In this document: positions 1 through 6,606 of the stretch, in pieces
Layout of the letters: every line of letters starts with the position of its first letter
Numbering within the stretch: the first letter of the stretch is position 1
Assembly: GCA_045540315.1 (NCBI GenBank)
Contig: JAZQHA010000208.1
Location: 1-10,447 of the forward strand
Direction of reading: 5' to 3'
DNA: 10,447 nucleotides
From: CAG-557 sp045540315
GTDB lineage: Bacteria; Bacillota; Clostridia; Oscillospirales; Acutalibacteraceae
Notes under the pieces: generated by a model
What the model was told of the DNA's origin: nothing
Seen by the model: the letters and a program-made list of their open reading frames with translations, nothing else
Database searches by the model: none
Position numbers and translations under genes: made by a program

Positions 1-140
1 ACACGTATAACAGAACACAGAGAGACACAAAACCGCAGCACGAACACACACTGAACACCATATGAGCAATAAAGAACAGTACACGGAATAAATAAACTGG
101 ACTCTCTTCTTTCCTCCGAAGACGTCTCACCACAGCACAA
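1..140. repeat. Perfect 140-bp direct repeat, copy 1
   Basis: Bases 1-140 are identical to 5408-5547; the match ends at 141/5548. It begins at the window edge, so it may extend to the left. In the other copy, the sequence just to the left is the GTTATA-type iteron field of cassette B. Bases 6-11 here (TATAAC) are one such iteron, so another B-type core probably lies left of the window. The repeat is A/C-rich, has no long ORF, and contains a TTTCCTCCGAAGA variant of the recurrent hairpin word and several AATAAA words. Perfect identity next to helicase genes that are far more diverged points to recent duplication or gene conversion. Confidence 0.95.
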
Positions 141-192
141 CAGCAATAACACCCATAGAACAGCATTCAGAACAACAACTGAGCAACAGCAC

Positions 193-268
193 ATAAAAGC
201 GTCCAAAAGTGACAGAGAACAGTCTGAGACCAATAGAGAAGAAGCCATATAAAGAGAGTTGCACTCGC
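193..268 (-). repeat. Cassette-end module, right-hand orientation, copy 1
   Basis: One of three copies (also 1714-1790 and 5725-5802) of a block of about 77 bp. It starts ATAAAAG-GCG-CC, carries AACAGTC in the middle and ends GCACTCGC (261-268). Its reverse complement resembles the left-hand modules at 656, 4524 and 9934, which begin GCGAGTGC, continue TCTTTATT and end near GG(A/G)CGCT. It marks the right end of a cassette whose core lies left of the window. No coding function is seen. Confidence 0.8.
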
Positions 269-284
269 TGGAAGAGAACACCGC

Positions 285-429
285 TTTAAAGTAGCGTTTT
301 AGGGTATACCCTAGTGCGGGGGTCGTCCTGATCCTCTGATTCGCATTATTTCAACACCGCATTAGCATGAAGTCGCCATATTGCGATATATGCCGCATGA
401 AGTCTATAACCCTATTGCGGTATTTTGTG
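285..429. other. Conserved 145-bp element, copy 1 (DNA element, ncRNA or microprotein)
   Basis: This aligns without gaps to 5821-5965 at about 85% identity. The most conserved parts are the perfect palindrome AGGGTATACCCT (301-312) and the last 70 bases. Those hold a direct repeat GCATGAAGTC (twice), TTGCGATAT words, and a possible long stem between ACCGCATTAG (356-365) and CTATTGCGGT (412-421) with one mismatch. A 31-codon frame at 367-462 starts MKSPYCDICRMKS and has a CxxC pair; the other copy reads MKSPFCDICRMKS. No ribosome-binding site precedes it. The element follows a cassette right end in both places. Its function is unknown. Confidence 0.75.
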
Positions 430-655
430 AGTAGTGCTCACCATGGGTATAACTATGCTTAAAAATGATCAACAGCACAATATAAAACCCATGAGAACAG
501 CAACAGAACATGAACTGAATACTCTATAAATAAGACTGTTCGTATTTCCTCCGAGGAAACAGAAAATAAAACTATCCTCTTATAGGGTTGTTGCAGTTTT
601 CTTCTCTCTGTGGAATTCCCTTTATTGCCTCTCTGATTGTTCATTTACTATTCCA
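430..655. other. Non-coding spacer with a composition switch
   Basis: No convincing gene is present. The + strand changes from A/C-rich to T/G-rich near 580. A perfect TTTCCTC-C-GAGGAAA hairpin lies at 545-559. A block of about 45 bp at 585-630 (GTTGTTGCAG, then CTCTGTG) recurs at 4473-4512. In both places it lies just before a GCGAGTGC cassette end. Confidence 0.6.
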
Positions 656-749
656 GCGAGTGCAATCGTCTTTATTCGGCTTTCGTGGTGATCCTTACGC
701 CGTGTCATTGTGTAGGGTGTGGACGCTTTAGCGGCGCCAGCGGCGCCGC
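656..749 (+). repeat. Cassette A left end: GCGAGTGC module with GC palindrome
   Basis: The left-hand module begins GCGAGTGC (656-663), continues TCTTTATTCGG, then GTGTGGACGCTTTAG, and ends in a palindrome with perfect 8-bp arms, GCGGCGCC-AGC-GGCGCCGC (731-749). The same order of words occurs at 4524-4629 and 9934-10036. The palindrome is strikingly GC-rich in AT-rich surroundings and would form a strong hairpin in single-stranded DNA or RNA. Confidence 0.8.
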
Positions 750-1204
750 GTCTCCTGAGGGAAGTAATTATTCAGTTCTTGTTGCTTATATGCTTCGTCT
801 CATCTTTTATTCAGTCGCCTTTTTGCTGGTGTAAAATAATAGTAGTCATTTTATACGTCTCTTTATTTAGTACGTGTTTTATAGTCCTTGGGGGGTTGTC
901 CTGATCCTCTGAGGACTTTTTTATTTCTCTCTGAAGACTAGTTTATTCAGTTCTCATTGCTGATCATGGTTATCAATAGGGTTGTACCCTCTCAACGTGT
1001 TTATATAGCTCTCTCACGGGGTTTTATTCTCTCATGAGTGTTATATCTCTCATTTGCACGGGTTTAACGTTTGACACGGCGCCAGCGGCGCCGCTATTCC
1101 ACAGAGAGACAGACAGAACACCATACAACGCGATACACAATCACAGCACACACCACATAAAGAAGAAAAGACTATTCAGTGAGAGCAGATATTATGTTTC
1201 TAAA
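750..1204. other. T/G-rich left arm of cassette A
   Basis: No supported gene is present. The + strand is T/G-rich up to about 1070, with repeated words: TCCTGATCCTCTGA (899-912, also 325-338), a degenerate AGGGTTGTACCCT palindrome (978-990), and CACGGGGTTTTATTCTC (about 1015). The last word recurs in variant form at 4675, 10115 and 10168. A second GGCGCC-AGC-GGCGCC palindrome lies at 1078-1092. From about 1095 the strand turns A/C-rich towards the core. Confidence 0.6.
1078..1092. repeat. GC palindrome GGCGCC-AGC-GGCGCC
   Basis: Perfect inverted repeat of 6-bp arms with a 3-base centre. It is one of five copies (733-747, 1078-1092, 4600-4614, 7458-7472, 10009-10023). This copy lacks the adjacent TTTCCTC hairpin seen at 4615, 7443 and 10024. 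Confidence 0.85.
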
Positions 1205-1500
1205 ATTTATGTAACACGAGGGTGGGGGTAAAAAACTTTTTATATATATATATTATTTATATAATTATTATTTAAATTATTATACTTATATATGTTATAA
1301 TGTTACTAGGTTACAAAGAGTATAAAACGCTGTAATTCCAATATTTCTATTGTAACGTTAAAGTAACCTAATAAGCTCAATGTAACATAAAAATTGTAGT
1401 ATATGCAGGATATTTAACTCTAAAATCTTCTAAAAGAGAGTTCATCACGCAAAAAATAAACATGTAACCTAAGAATGTACATTTTCCTTATGTTACAAAA
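1205..1500. other. Cassette A core: TGTAAC iterons around an AT-rich tract (origin-like)
   Basis: The AT-rich tract at about 1230-1300, including a TA run at 1240-1252, has TGTAAC on its left (1210-1215). On the right lie TGTTAC (1301), GTTACA (1310-1315, 1492-1497) and TGTAAC (1351-1356, 1381-1386, 1463-1468), plus a GTAACC at 1363. The fuller motif is AGGTTACA or its complement. The shared 22-bp box is at 1325-1346. Iterons next to an AT-rich tract are typical of plasmid and phage origins, but an operator-promoter region is also possible. No gene is visible here. Confidence 0.6.
1325..1346 (+). promoter_or_regulatory. Shared 22-bp core box, cassette A
   Basis: This box has three differences from the copy at 6445-6466 and lies between iterons at 1310-1315 and 1351-1356. 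Its core reads CTGTAATTCCAATATTT. Presence in cassettes with otherwise different iterons suggests a common binding site. Confidence 0.6.
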
Positions 1501-1574
1501 ACACCCTTTTATCAGGATTTTTACTACTAGTATTTACGGATAAAACTACTTCTCTTCTCCAATAACTAGTTTCG

Positions 1575-1593
1575 TGAATTCGGTAGTCCGTGA
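1575..1593 (+). repeat. TGAATTCGGTAGTCCGTGA box, copy 1
   Basis: One of four boxes in the same orientation (1575-1593, 5005-5019, 5596-5614, 10370-10388). It is preceded here by TAGTTTCG and followed by the CCCTCCGAGGA hairpin word and CTCACC. It lies near the iteron core, either on its left (5005, 10370) or on its right (1575, 5596). Function unknown; it could be a protein-binding or recombination site. Confidence 0.75.
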
Positions 1594-1713
1594 CTTCTTC
1601 CCTCCGAGGACATCTCACCACCATAGAGCAAAACCACAGCGAAGCACACAACACCACAGAACAGACCACAGACAGAACAACCACTGAGCAACAACCACAA
1701 GAGAACACCACCA

Positions 1714-1790
1714 ATAAAAGAGCGTCCAAACGTGATATATAACAGTCTGAAACCCTAAAGAAAGGAATAAATAAAGACGGTAGCACTCGC
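1714..1790 (-). repeat. Cassette A right end: inverted GCGAGTGC module
   Basis: This is a second copy of the block at 193-268 and ends in GCACTCGC (1783-1790). Together with 656-663 it bounds cassette A with inverted ends. The 1594-1713 interval before it is A/C-rich repeat sequence with no supported gene; a long minus-strand frame across it is low-complexity and shares its coding similarity with the repeat at 5725-5802. Confidence 0.8.
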
Positions 1791-1987
1791 AAACAGTGAA
1801 TGCAATTAAAAGACTATGAAAAAGATGATAAGAAAAAAAATAAAGAAGAGAGGCTTATTTATCCCGAGTGAGTTTCTCTAAATTCGGGTGGCTATACTGA
1901 AGGTGAAATGAAAGGAATATCTACATAAGAAAAAACATTTCACTTTATATTGCCTCTCTTCAATTCTTATATTATCATAAGATGATT

Positions 1988-4324
1988 TTAAAATTCTGAA
2001 CTTATTTCTATATGCATATTCACGGGATCATTACATGATGATAATTGTTTTATTTTTCGCTGTTCTTCTTCGATTTTTTTGTCATACCATTCTTGACATT
2101 TAAGAGTCGACCTAAAAGTAATATAACTAATAGACGCGTTTAAATCATTGTCATGCCTACTGTTGAGTACTTTTATAGCGGCTGTCGTGTTAGGGTTTAA
2201 CAATATGCCACGGATCGCATAATGCTGTTTTCCGTCTGTTCCTCTCGCGGCGTTATCGTACTTTAATTGATGAATCATCGCCATGAGCGCGTCACTAAAG
2301 AGGGCTCCAGTCTTATATGAGTTATAGCTACCAGGGGCAAGACTTGCTATAAATCGATCATAAAGTTCAGCTCGAGTATATGCAGGCGTTGGAATATTTC
2401 GATCATTCATTTCTTCTTCCGTAAGCACATAAGTGACTTCACGATCAATAAAATCAGCAATAATATTACTCTTATTGACCATGTCATCACCATAATGTTG
2501 TATAGTTGCAGGAACTGTGAGTGTAATATTCCCCTTTCGTAATTGTTCTGCATAGCGTACTAAATACGTGAATATTTCATCCTCATGCGCAATCAGATTT
2601 TTAAGCGTGTCTGGCTTCAGCTGGTGTTCATGCGGGTTGCGTGGATCTGGATTCGTCACAAAATGTTCAGTAAACGGAATGACCACGAGGCGGCGTCTGA
2701 CTGCTGGATCGCTTCCAAAGTTCGGCATTTGATTCACTGGCAAGAACATCGTGTGAGTAGGTTTCACGGTATAAGCTGGCTTATATATGTCTCTGATCGT
2801 GTAACTGTCGTTACTGAAGTAGCGTTTAAAAGCGCCTCCGTCTATCGTGCTACCGTCACCAATTTCAGAGCCTATAACAAGACGACGCCCCTCTAGCATT
2901 TTTGCGGCTTCCTTCGGGTTTCCTTTTGATCCGCGTACTAAACTATCCGTATCATAGGTTTCGCAATAGTCGCCGAGCATGTCTTTTAATAGTCCAGTTA
3001 ATACGCTTTTACCATTCGCACCAGTAGACCCATGAAAAATATAAGTATATTCATTTTCCCTATGTCCAGTTATCGCATTAGCAATCACGCCAACAAGATA
3101 ATTTCGGGTTTCTTGATCTGGTTGTATTTGCTGCATGAAGTCACTAAAAAGTTGTACTCCCCTACACGTGTTTATTTCCTGATCTGTCATGTCACAAATT
3201 TTTGCTTTCGTCGTGACTTTTGTAAAACCGTTTGAATCACTGATTTTATTCGTGTAATCATATAACCCGTGTGGAGTGCATAAAGTGCCTTCTTCGAGAA
3301 CTTTATTATTAAATTCTGATTCTGTAAGGTTGAGACCTTCGCCGATGTCCGTTTCTAGATAATGATCGTTTTGAAGATGATCGGTCACTTTATCGATATA
3401 GTAAGAGATAGACGGGTACTCTTGAGACCATTTATTAGAAAGATCATAATAATCATTTAATATGCTTTTAAGAGAGTCTTCCTCATTAGGGCACGTGTCG
3501 GACGTGTATTTATTATCTCGTAAGGTGTACCACTTTCTGCTATCTTTCATATATATGCGTTGATAACCTCGACTCTTTACTTGTTTTATTGCCCATTCGA
3601 GGACTTCTGGTCTTTTCAGTGGTAGTTCGCCGCCAGTTAACTCTGTGATACTGTTTGAGTTGTTAAAAACTCGAGTAATTAAGTATTTTGCAAGTCTGTT
3701 GCGCTTGCTTTTGTCATCAAGGAAAACGCCTTTATTTTCTAACATGTCTGGAATTTGCATTTCTGTAACGCCTTTAAAATTGGTAAGAAAGGCTATCCTC
3801 ATGTCTTTTGCTGTACCTTGAAGTTTTCCTTCTAGCCAAGGATTTGATGCCTTGAAGGGGCTTCCCATTCCCTCTGGAATGTCATTATGTCCATACATTT
3901 GTTCGTCTAGTTCGATTTGGTCAAGTTTCCTGCGGACACGTTGTCGGGGCTCTTCATTGTAGTATGCAACTTTTTCAAAAGACTGCAACGCTTGATATTT
4001 TTCGTCTAGAAGTATTCGCTTGTCTTGTTGTTCTAGTGTTTGCGGGTCTGGTGTATCTTTCCACCAAGCATAAAAACATTTATTCAGATCATCATCGAGG
4101 GGTACGCCGTTAAGATCTTTCCAATCACTCACATATTCGTGAACAAATTGATCGAATACGGTTTTCGCGTCTTCAACTGTCTTATGGCTTGGCTCATCCC
4201 TCAAAAATCGAACTACAGCTTCCAAAACATGGAAATCGAAATAAAGCCGTGGACCCATGAGAGAGCCCGTCTCGGATTTGTCATTATGAAATGTATTTTC
4301 TATTTTTTTTAAAAGTGTCGTCAT
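1988..4324 (-). CDS. D5-type SF3 replicative helicase, copy 1
   Basis: This 778-residue protein is a predicted ATP-driven DNA helicase for replication initiation, of the D5/P4-like superfamily 3 group found in phages, plasmids and large DNA viruses. Visible motifs are Walker A GSTGANGKS (432-440), a Walker B-type strand ending in E487 (RRLVIGSEIGDG), a sensor asparagine in PVNQMPNFGSDP (N531) and candidate arginine-finger residues R543-R545. Residues of about 250-430 resemble the D5 N-terminal region. The first 240 residues match no family I recognise, and no archaeo-eukaryotic primase motif is evident, so it may be a helicase without primase. The start is backed by AGGAAG eight bases upstream and by the matching N-terminus of helicase 2. 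The C-terminal region (about 640-778) may be a winged-helix or origin-binding domain (inference). The helicase part is roughly two-thirds identical to that of helicase 2; the N-terminus is much less similar. Confidence 0.95.
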   Translation of the reverse strand: MTTLLKKIENTFHNDKSETGSLMGPRLYFDFHVLEAVVRFLRDEPSHKTVEDAKTVFDQFVHEYVSDWKDLNGVPLDDDLNKCFYAWWKDTPDPQTLEQQDKRILLDEKYQALQSFEKVAYYNEEPRQRVRRKLDQIELDEQMYGHNDIPEGMGSPFKASNPWLEGKLQGTAKDMRIAFLTNFKGVTEMQIPDMLENKGVFLDDKSKRNRLAKYLITRVFNNSNSITELTGGELPLKRPEVLEWAIKQVKSRGYQRIYMKDSRKWYTLRDNKYTSDTCPNEEDSLKSILNDYYDLSNKWSQEYPSISYYIDKVTDHLQNDHYLETDIGEGLNLTESEFNNKVLEEGTLCTPHGLYDYTNKISDSNGFTKVTTKAKICDMTDQEINTCRGVQLFSDFMQQIQPDQETRNYLVGVIANAITGHRENEYTYIFHGSTGANGKSVLTGLLKDMLGDYCETYDTDSLVRGSKGNPKEAAKMLEGRRLVIGSEIGDGSTIDGGAFKRYFSNDSYTIRDIYKPAYTVKPTHTMFLPVNQMPNFGSDPAVRRRLVVIPFTEHFVTNPDPRNPHEHQLKPDTLKNLIAHEDEIFTYLVRYAEQLRKGNITLTVPATIQHYGDDMVNKSNIIADFIDREVTYVLTEEEMNDRNIPTPAYTRAELYDRFIASLAPGSYNSYKTGALFSDALMAMIHQLKYDNAARGTDGKQHYAIRGILLNPNTTAAIKVLNSRHDNDLNASISYITFRSTLKCQEWYDKKIEEEQRKIKQLSSCNDPVNMHIEISSEF

Positions 4325-4332
4325 TATGTAGA

Positions 4333-4338
4333 CTTCCT
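4333..4338 (-). promoter_or_regulatory. Ribosome-binding site of helicase 1
   Basis: Minus-strand AGGAAG (within AAAGGAAG) lies eight bases before the ATG. It decides the start and argues for bacterial-type translation. Confidence 0.7.
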
Positions 4339-4359
4339 TTACTATTTTTATATTTTTTG

Positions 4360-4464
4360 TTAATGCTTCATAGCCTGATCAAGAAACCTATAGCCAAGTT
4401 CTACTTTATCAAAGCGTTTTATGATGTCTCGCAGTCGGACAGAATTGTGAAGACGTTTATACAT
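4360..4464 (-). CDS. Possible 34-residue basic leader ORF before helicase 1
   Basis: A short frame starting MYKRLHNSVRLRD and ending QAMKH stops 35 bases before helicase 1. It has nine K/R against four D/E. It has no good ribosome-binding site, and the short ORF in the same place before helicase 2 shows no clear similarity. It may be a leader peptide or chance. I do not recognise it. Confidence 0.2.
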   Translation of the reverse strand: MYKRLHNSVRLRDIIKRFDKVELGYRFLDQAMKH

Positions 4465-4523
4465 GACTGGTGAGTTGTTGCAGGTTTTCCCCTCTGTGAA
4501 ATTTCTTATTCCTTGGTGTGTTT

Positions 4524-4629
4524 GCGAGTGCAACCGTCTTTATTTGGTGTGGTGGTGTCTGTTGCTCTTGGTGGTTGTGTAGGGTGTGGGCGCTTTAGGG
4601 GCGCCGCTGGCGCCTTTCCTCCGAGGAAA
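4524..4629 (+). repeat. Cassette B left end: GCGAGTGC module with two hairpins
   Basis: GCGAGTGC (4524-4531) is followed by TCTTTATTTGG, GTGTGGGCGCTTTAG, the palindrome GGCGCC-GCT-GGCGCC (4600-4614), and directly by TTTCCTC-C-GAGGAAA (4615-4629). The first 27 bases from 4521 match the inverted right end of the cassette (to 5805) at about 24 of 27 positions, so cassette B has terminal inverted repeats. No target-site duplication is evident. Confidence 0.85.
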
Positions 4630-5004
4630 GTCTTATTCAATGGTTGTTGCTGTGGTTATTGTGGTTGTTGCTCACGTGGGTTTTATTCTCCTATGAGTGA
4701 TGTTCTGTCTCTCTGTGGAATGGGTTATTCAGTTCATGTTCATCACCTGGTGCAGGCTATCCACTAGTTTTATTTTTCCTCTTGTGCTTTTCAATTGTTG
4801 TTGCTCACCATGGTTATATATTTTTATGTTCTCTAGGGATGTGTAGAAGCTTCTCTTTCTCTTATGGGTATTTGTTCATCGTGTATCACTCTTGAAAGCG
4901 TATAGAGCGAGCGCCGCCGCGCTCGCGGGTCCTCTGAGAGAAGAAGAAAGACTTCCACATAAAAGAGTCTCACCCTATCCACACAGCAGAAATATATAGT
5001 TCTG
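4630..5004. other. T/G-rich left arm of cassette B
   Basis: No supported gene is present. The arm holds repeated words: GTGGGTTTTATTCTCC (about 4678), TCATCACCTGGTGCAG (about 4739, also about 5565), a GAAGCTTC palindrome near 4848 and the strong hairpin at 4907-4926. The stretch from about 4865 to 5019 is closely similar to about 10215-10384 in cassette E. Confidence 0.6.
4907..4926. repeat. GC hairpin GCGAGCGC-CGCC-GCGCTCGC
   Basis: Perfect 8-bp stem with loop CGCC, followed by GGGTCCTCTGAGAGAAG. It is identical to 10265-10284, with similar flanks on both sides. It is not followed by a T-run on either strand, so a simple intrinsic terminator is unlikely. Confidence 0.85.
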
Positions 5005-5019
5005 TGAATTCGGTAGTCC
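5005..5019 (+). repeat. TGAATTCGGTAGTCC box, copy 2
   Basis: Same box as at 1575, 5596 and 10370. It is preceded by GCAGAAATATATAGTT, as at 10351-10366, and lies just left of the first B iterons. Confidence 0.75.
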
Positions 5020-5038
5020 TCTTAAAACTCTGATCATT

Positions 5039-5418
5039 GTTATAGATGTTATAGATGTTATAGGCAATTAAGAAACTTTTTTTTATATATATTATTTTTT
5101 CTATTTTTTCAAAAAAAATAAAGATGTTTATAAAATTGCTATAACAATATAACAATATGACAATTAATAAAAAAAAATGTTGAAATTGCAACGTTTAAAA
5201 ATGTTATACTTGTTATATTTGGTGCTATAACATGTTATAAAAAAAGGCTTTTTGTTATAGTGTTTTCCTCTCTGAAGACTAGTTTATTCAGTTCGTGTTG
5301 CTAAAAATTGAGGTGTAAAAAACTGTTTTGACCATTTTTAAAGACTGGAAACTATAACAAAGAGGCAAAAAATATAACATGTTATAGCACACGGTATAAC
5401 ATCTATAACACGTATAAC
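5039..5418. other. Cassette B core: GTTATAG iterons around an AT-rich tract (origin-like)
   Basis: Three GTTATAG copies in exact 9-bp register (5039-5045, 5048-5054, 5057-5063) lie left of the AT-rich tract at about 5070-5135. Inverted CTATAAC or TATAAC copies follow at 5139 and 5148. Further GTTATA copies are at 5203 and 5212 (9-bp register), 5234, 5254 and 5381, with CTATAAC/TATAAC at 5225, 5352, 5373, 5395, 5403 and 5413. The shared box is at 5175-5196 in inverted orientation. This is the densest iteron field in the window. A direct-repeat field beside an AT-rich tract suggests a replication origin or initiator operator. The right end overlaps the 140-bp repeat. Confidence 0.7.
5175..5196 (-). 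promoter_or_regulatory. Shared 22-bp core box, cassette B
   Basis: Read on the minus strand this differs at one of 22 positions from 6445-6466. Its core is CGTTGCAATTTCAACATTT. Iterons flank it on both sides (5148 and 5203). Confidence 0.7.
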
Positions 5419-5547
5419 AGAACACAGAGAGACACAAAACCGCAGCACGAACACACACTGAACACCATATGAGCAATAAAGAACAGTACACGGAATAAAT
5501 AAACTGGACTCTCTTCTTTCCTCCGAAGACGTCTCACCACAGCACAA
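5408..5547. repeat. Perfect 140-bp direct repeat, copy 2
   Basis: Identical to 1-140. Its left end overlaps the last B iterons. It forms the first part of the A/C-rich right arm of cassette B. Part of it (5528-5547) also belongs to the inverted repeat with 7138-7174. Confidence 0.95.
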
Positions 5548-5564
5548 AGCCGAATAAAAACGAT
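5528..5564 (+). repeat. 37-bp perfect inverted repeat, copy 1
   Basis: Exact reverse complement of 7138-7174, so the right arm of cassette B and the left arm of cassette D share this sequence in opposite orientation. Weaker similarity continues for about 80 bases beyond it. Confidence 0.9.
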
Positions 5565-5595
5565 TCATCACCTGGTGCAGAAATATAACAGTCCT

Positions 5596-5614
5596 TGAAT
5601 TCGGTAGTCCGTGA
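5596..5614 (+). repeat. TGAATTCGGTAGTCCGTGA box, copy 3
   Basis: Same box and orientation as the others. Like copy 1 it is followed by a CCCTC-GAGGA hairpin word and CTCACCACC. Confidence 0.75.
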
Positions 5615-5724
5615 ACTTCTTTCCCTCTGAGGAATGCTCACCACCACCACAAGAGAACAGAACACCATACAACAGCAATAAAACCCATGTGAACACCATT
5701 CAGCACCTCTACAGAGCACCACCA

Positions 5725-5802
5725 ATAAAAGGGCGCCCACACGTGAGAGATAACAGTCCTGGACCAATAGAGAAGAAGCCGAATAAAGAGAGTTGCACTC
5801 GC
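5725..5802 (-). repeat. Cassette B right end: inverted GCGAGTGC module
   Basis: Third copy of the block at 193-268, which it resembles most closely; both contain ACCAATAGAGAAGAAGCC and AGAGAGTTGCACTCGC. It closes cassette B at GCACTCGC (5795-5802). Confidence 0.85.
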
Positions 5803-5820
5803 AAATAATGAATGCATACC

Positions 5821-5965
5821 GTTTAAGTAGTGTTTTAGGGTATACCCTAGTGCTTCGGTCGTCATGGGCTTCAGATCGTTATTATTTCAATACCGCATTA
5901 GCATGAAGTCGCCCTTTTGCGATATATGCCGCATGAAGTCAAAAACCCTATTGCGATATTTTGTG
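5821..5965. other. Conserved 145-bp element, copy 2
   Basis: Gapless match to 285-429. The AGGGTATACCCT palindrome is at 5837-5848 and the GCATGAAGTC direct repeats are retained. The open frame starts at 5903 (or an upstream ATG at 5864) and stops at 5983. Within its conserved part, from MKSP to RYFV, five bases differ from copy 1: three are silent third-position changes, one gives Y/F and one gives I/K. This hints at protein constraint, but the number is small and the frames diverge after RYFV. The long stem has an extra mismatch here, so the pair of copies shows no compensatory change. Confidence 0.75.
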
Positions 5966-5989
5966 CGGTTGCTCATTCCTTGAGGGTGT

Positions 5990-6234
5990 GAGTCTGTTTT
6001 AACGTGCTTTATTTGCTCTTGCCTCTCTTGCTTCCGTCTGTTGTTGTGCCTCTGTTCTTGAGGTGGTTAGTCTATACGGCGGCGCTTCCCTCTGAGGAAT
6101 GTTTTATTCCTTCTCACGATTACACCCGTTTTTATATGGGCTCTGTTATCTGCTCTTGAGGAAGAAAAAAGACGATCACAAATAAAACGGGTTTCACCTC
6201 TTGTCACGGTTGCAGCAATAAAGACTTCCGAAAA
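5990..6234. other. T/G-rich left arm of cassette C
   Basis: No supported gene is present. The + strand is T/G-rich, then mixed. It holds GGCGGCGCTT and CCCTCTGAGGAA (about 6077-6097) and AATAAAACGGG (about 6182). Unlike A, B and E it lacks the GCGAGTGC end and the GGCGCC palindrome, so this arm is incomplete or rearranged. Confidence 0.5.
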
Positions 6235-6606
6235 CTTGACACCTACTTGACACCTACTTGACACCCGTCTGTCAAGTAAAAAATGTTGTAATTTCAAGGA
6301 AAACTGGGAGGACTTGACGACTTGACACGTTTTTTCAAAAAGATTTTCAAAAGCATATATTTTTATCTTGTTTATCTTATTTATTTTTTTCCTATAGAGA
6401 GAAGTTTATAAAAAAAATGTGTCAAGTCGTCAAGTCATATATATAAACGTTGCAATTTCAATATTTAGCACTTGACACTTTACTGTCAAGTCACTGTCAA
6501 GTCACTGTCAAAAATGTCAAGTCACCTCAAGAAGAAAGCCTTAATTCATGAAACAGACGAACACAAAACAGACAAAAGACAGAAAACTAGACAGACGGGT
6601 GTCAAG
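6235..6606. other. Cassette C core: CTTGAC iterons around an AT-rich tract (origin-like)
   Basis: Left of the AT-rich tract (about 6327-6420), CTTGACACCTA-type units repeat in 11-bp register at 6235, 6246 and 6257, with GTCAAG at 6271 and CTTGAC at 6313 and 6321. Right of it, GTCAAG lies at 6421 and 6429 and CTTGAC at 6471. Units of the form CTGTCAAGTCA repeat in 11-bp register at 6484 and 6495, with a partial one at 6506, then GTCAAG at 6516 and 6601. Most units left of the tract point opposite to those right of it. An 11-bp period is close to one helical turn. The shared box is at 6445-6466, and a partial second box lies at 6281-6297. Confidence 0.7.
6445..6466 (+). promoter_or_regulatory. 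Shared 22-bp core box, cassette C
   Basis: Core CGTTGCAATTTCAATATTT. It lies 10 bases after the iteron at 6429-6434 and 4 bases before the one at 6471. The same box in cassette A has gaps of 9 and 4 bases. Confidence 0.7.

Noticed and set aside
1493..1792. Minus-strand frame of 99 residues with similarity to a frame at 5534-5767
   Set aside because: Low-complexity, C/V/L-rich translation of repeat DNA; the shared DCY(I/L)SR and ALLLVV pieces arise because both cover the same cassette-end module, and no ribosome-binding site is seen.
1863..1888. Terminator of helicase 1 (CCCGA/TCGGG hairpin)
   Set aside because: Short 5-bp outer stem with a long loop about 100 bases after the stop and no clean T-run; too weak to annotate.
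4907..4926. Intrinsic terminator
   Set aside because: Strong stem but no T-tract after it on either strand, and no gene ends nearby.
5039..5418. CRISPR array
   Set aside because: Repeats are 6-11 bp with tiny irregular spacing and mixed orientation; these are iterons, not CRISPR repeats.
6067..6297. Minus-strand frame starting MKLQHF, resembling MQFQHF at 4970-5191
   Set aside because: The shared start is explained by the 22-bp box read on the minus strand; downstream translations are unrelated repeat sequence.
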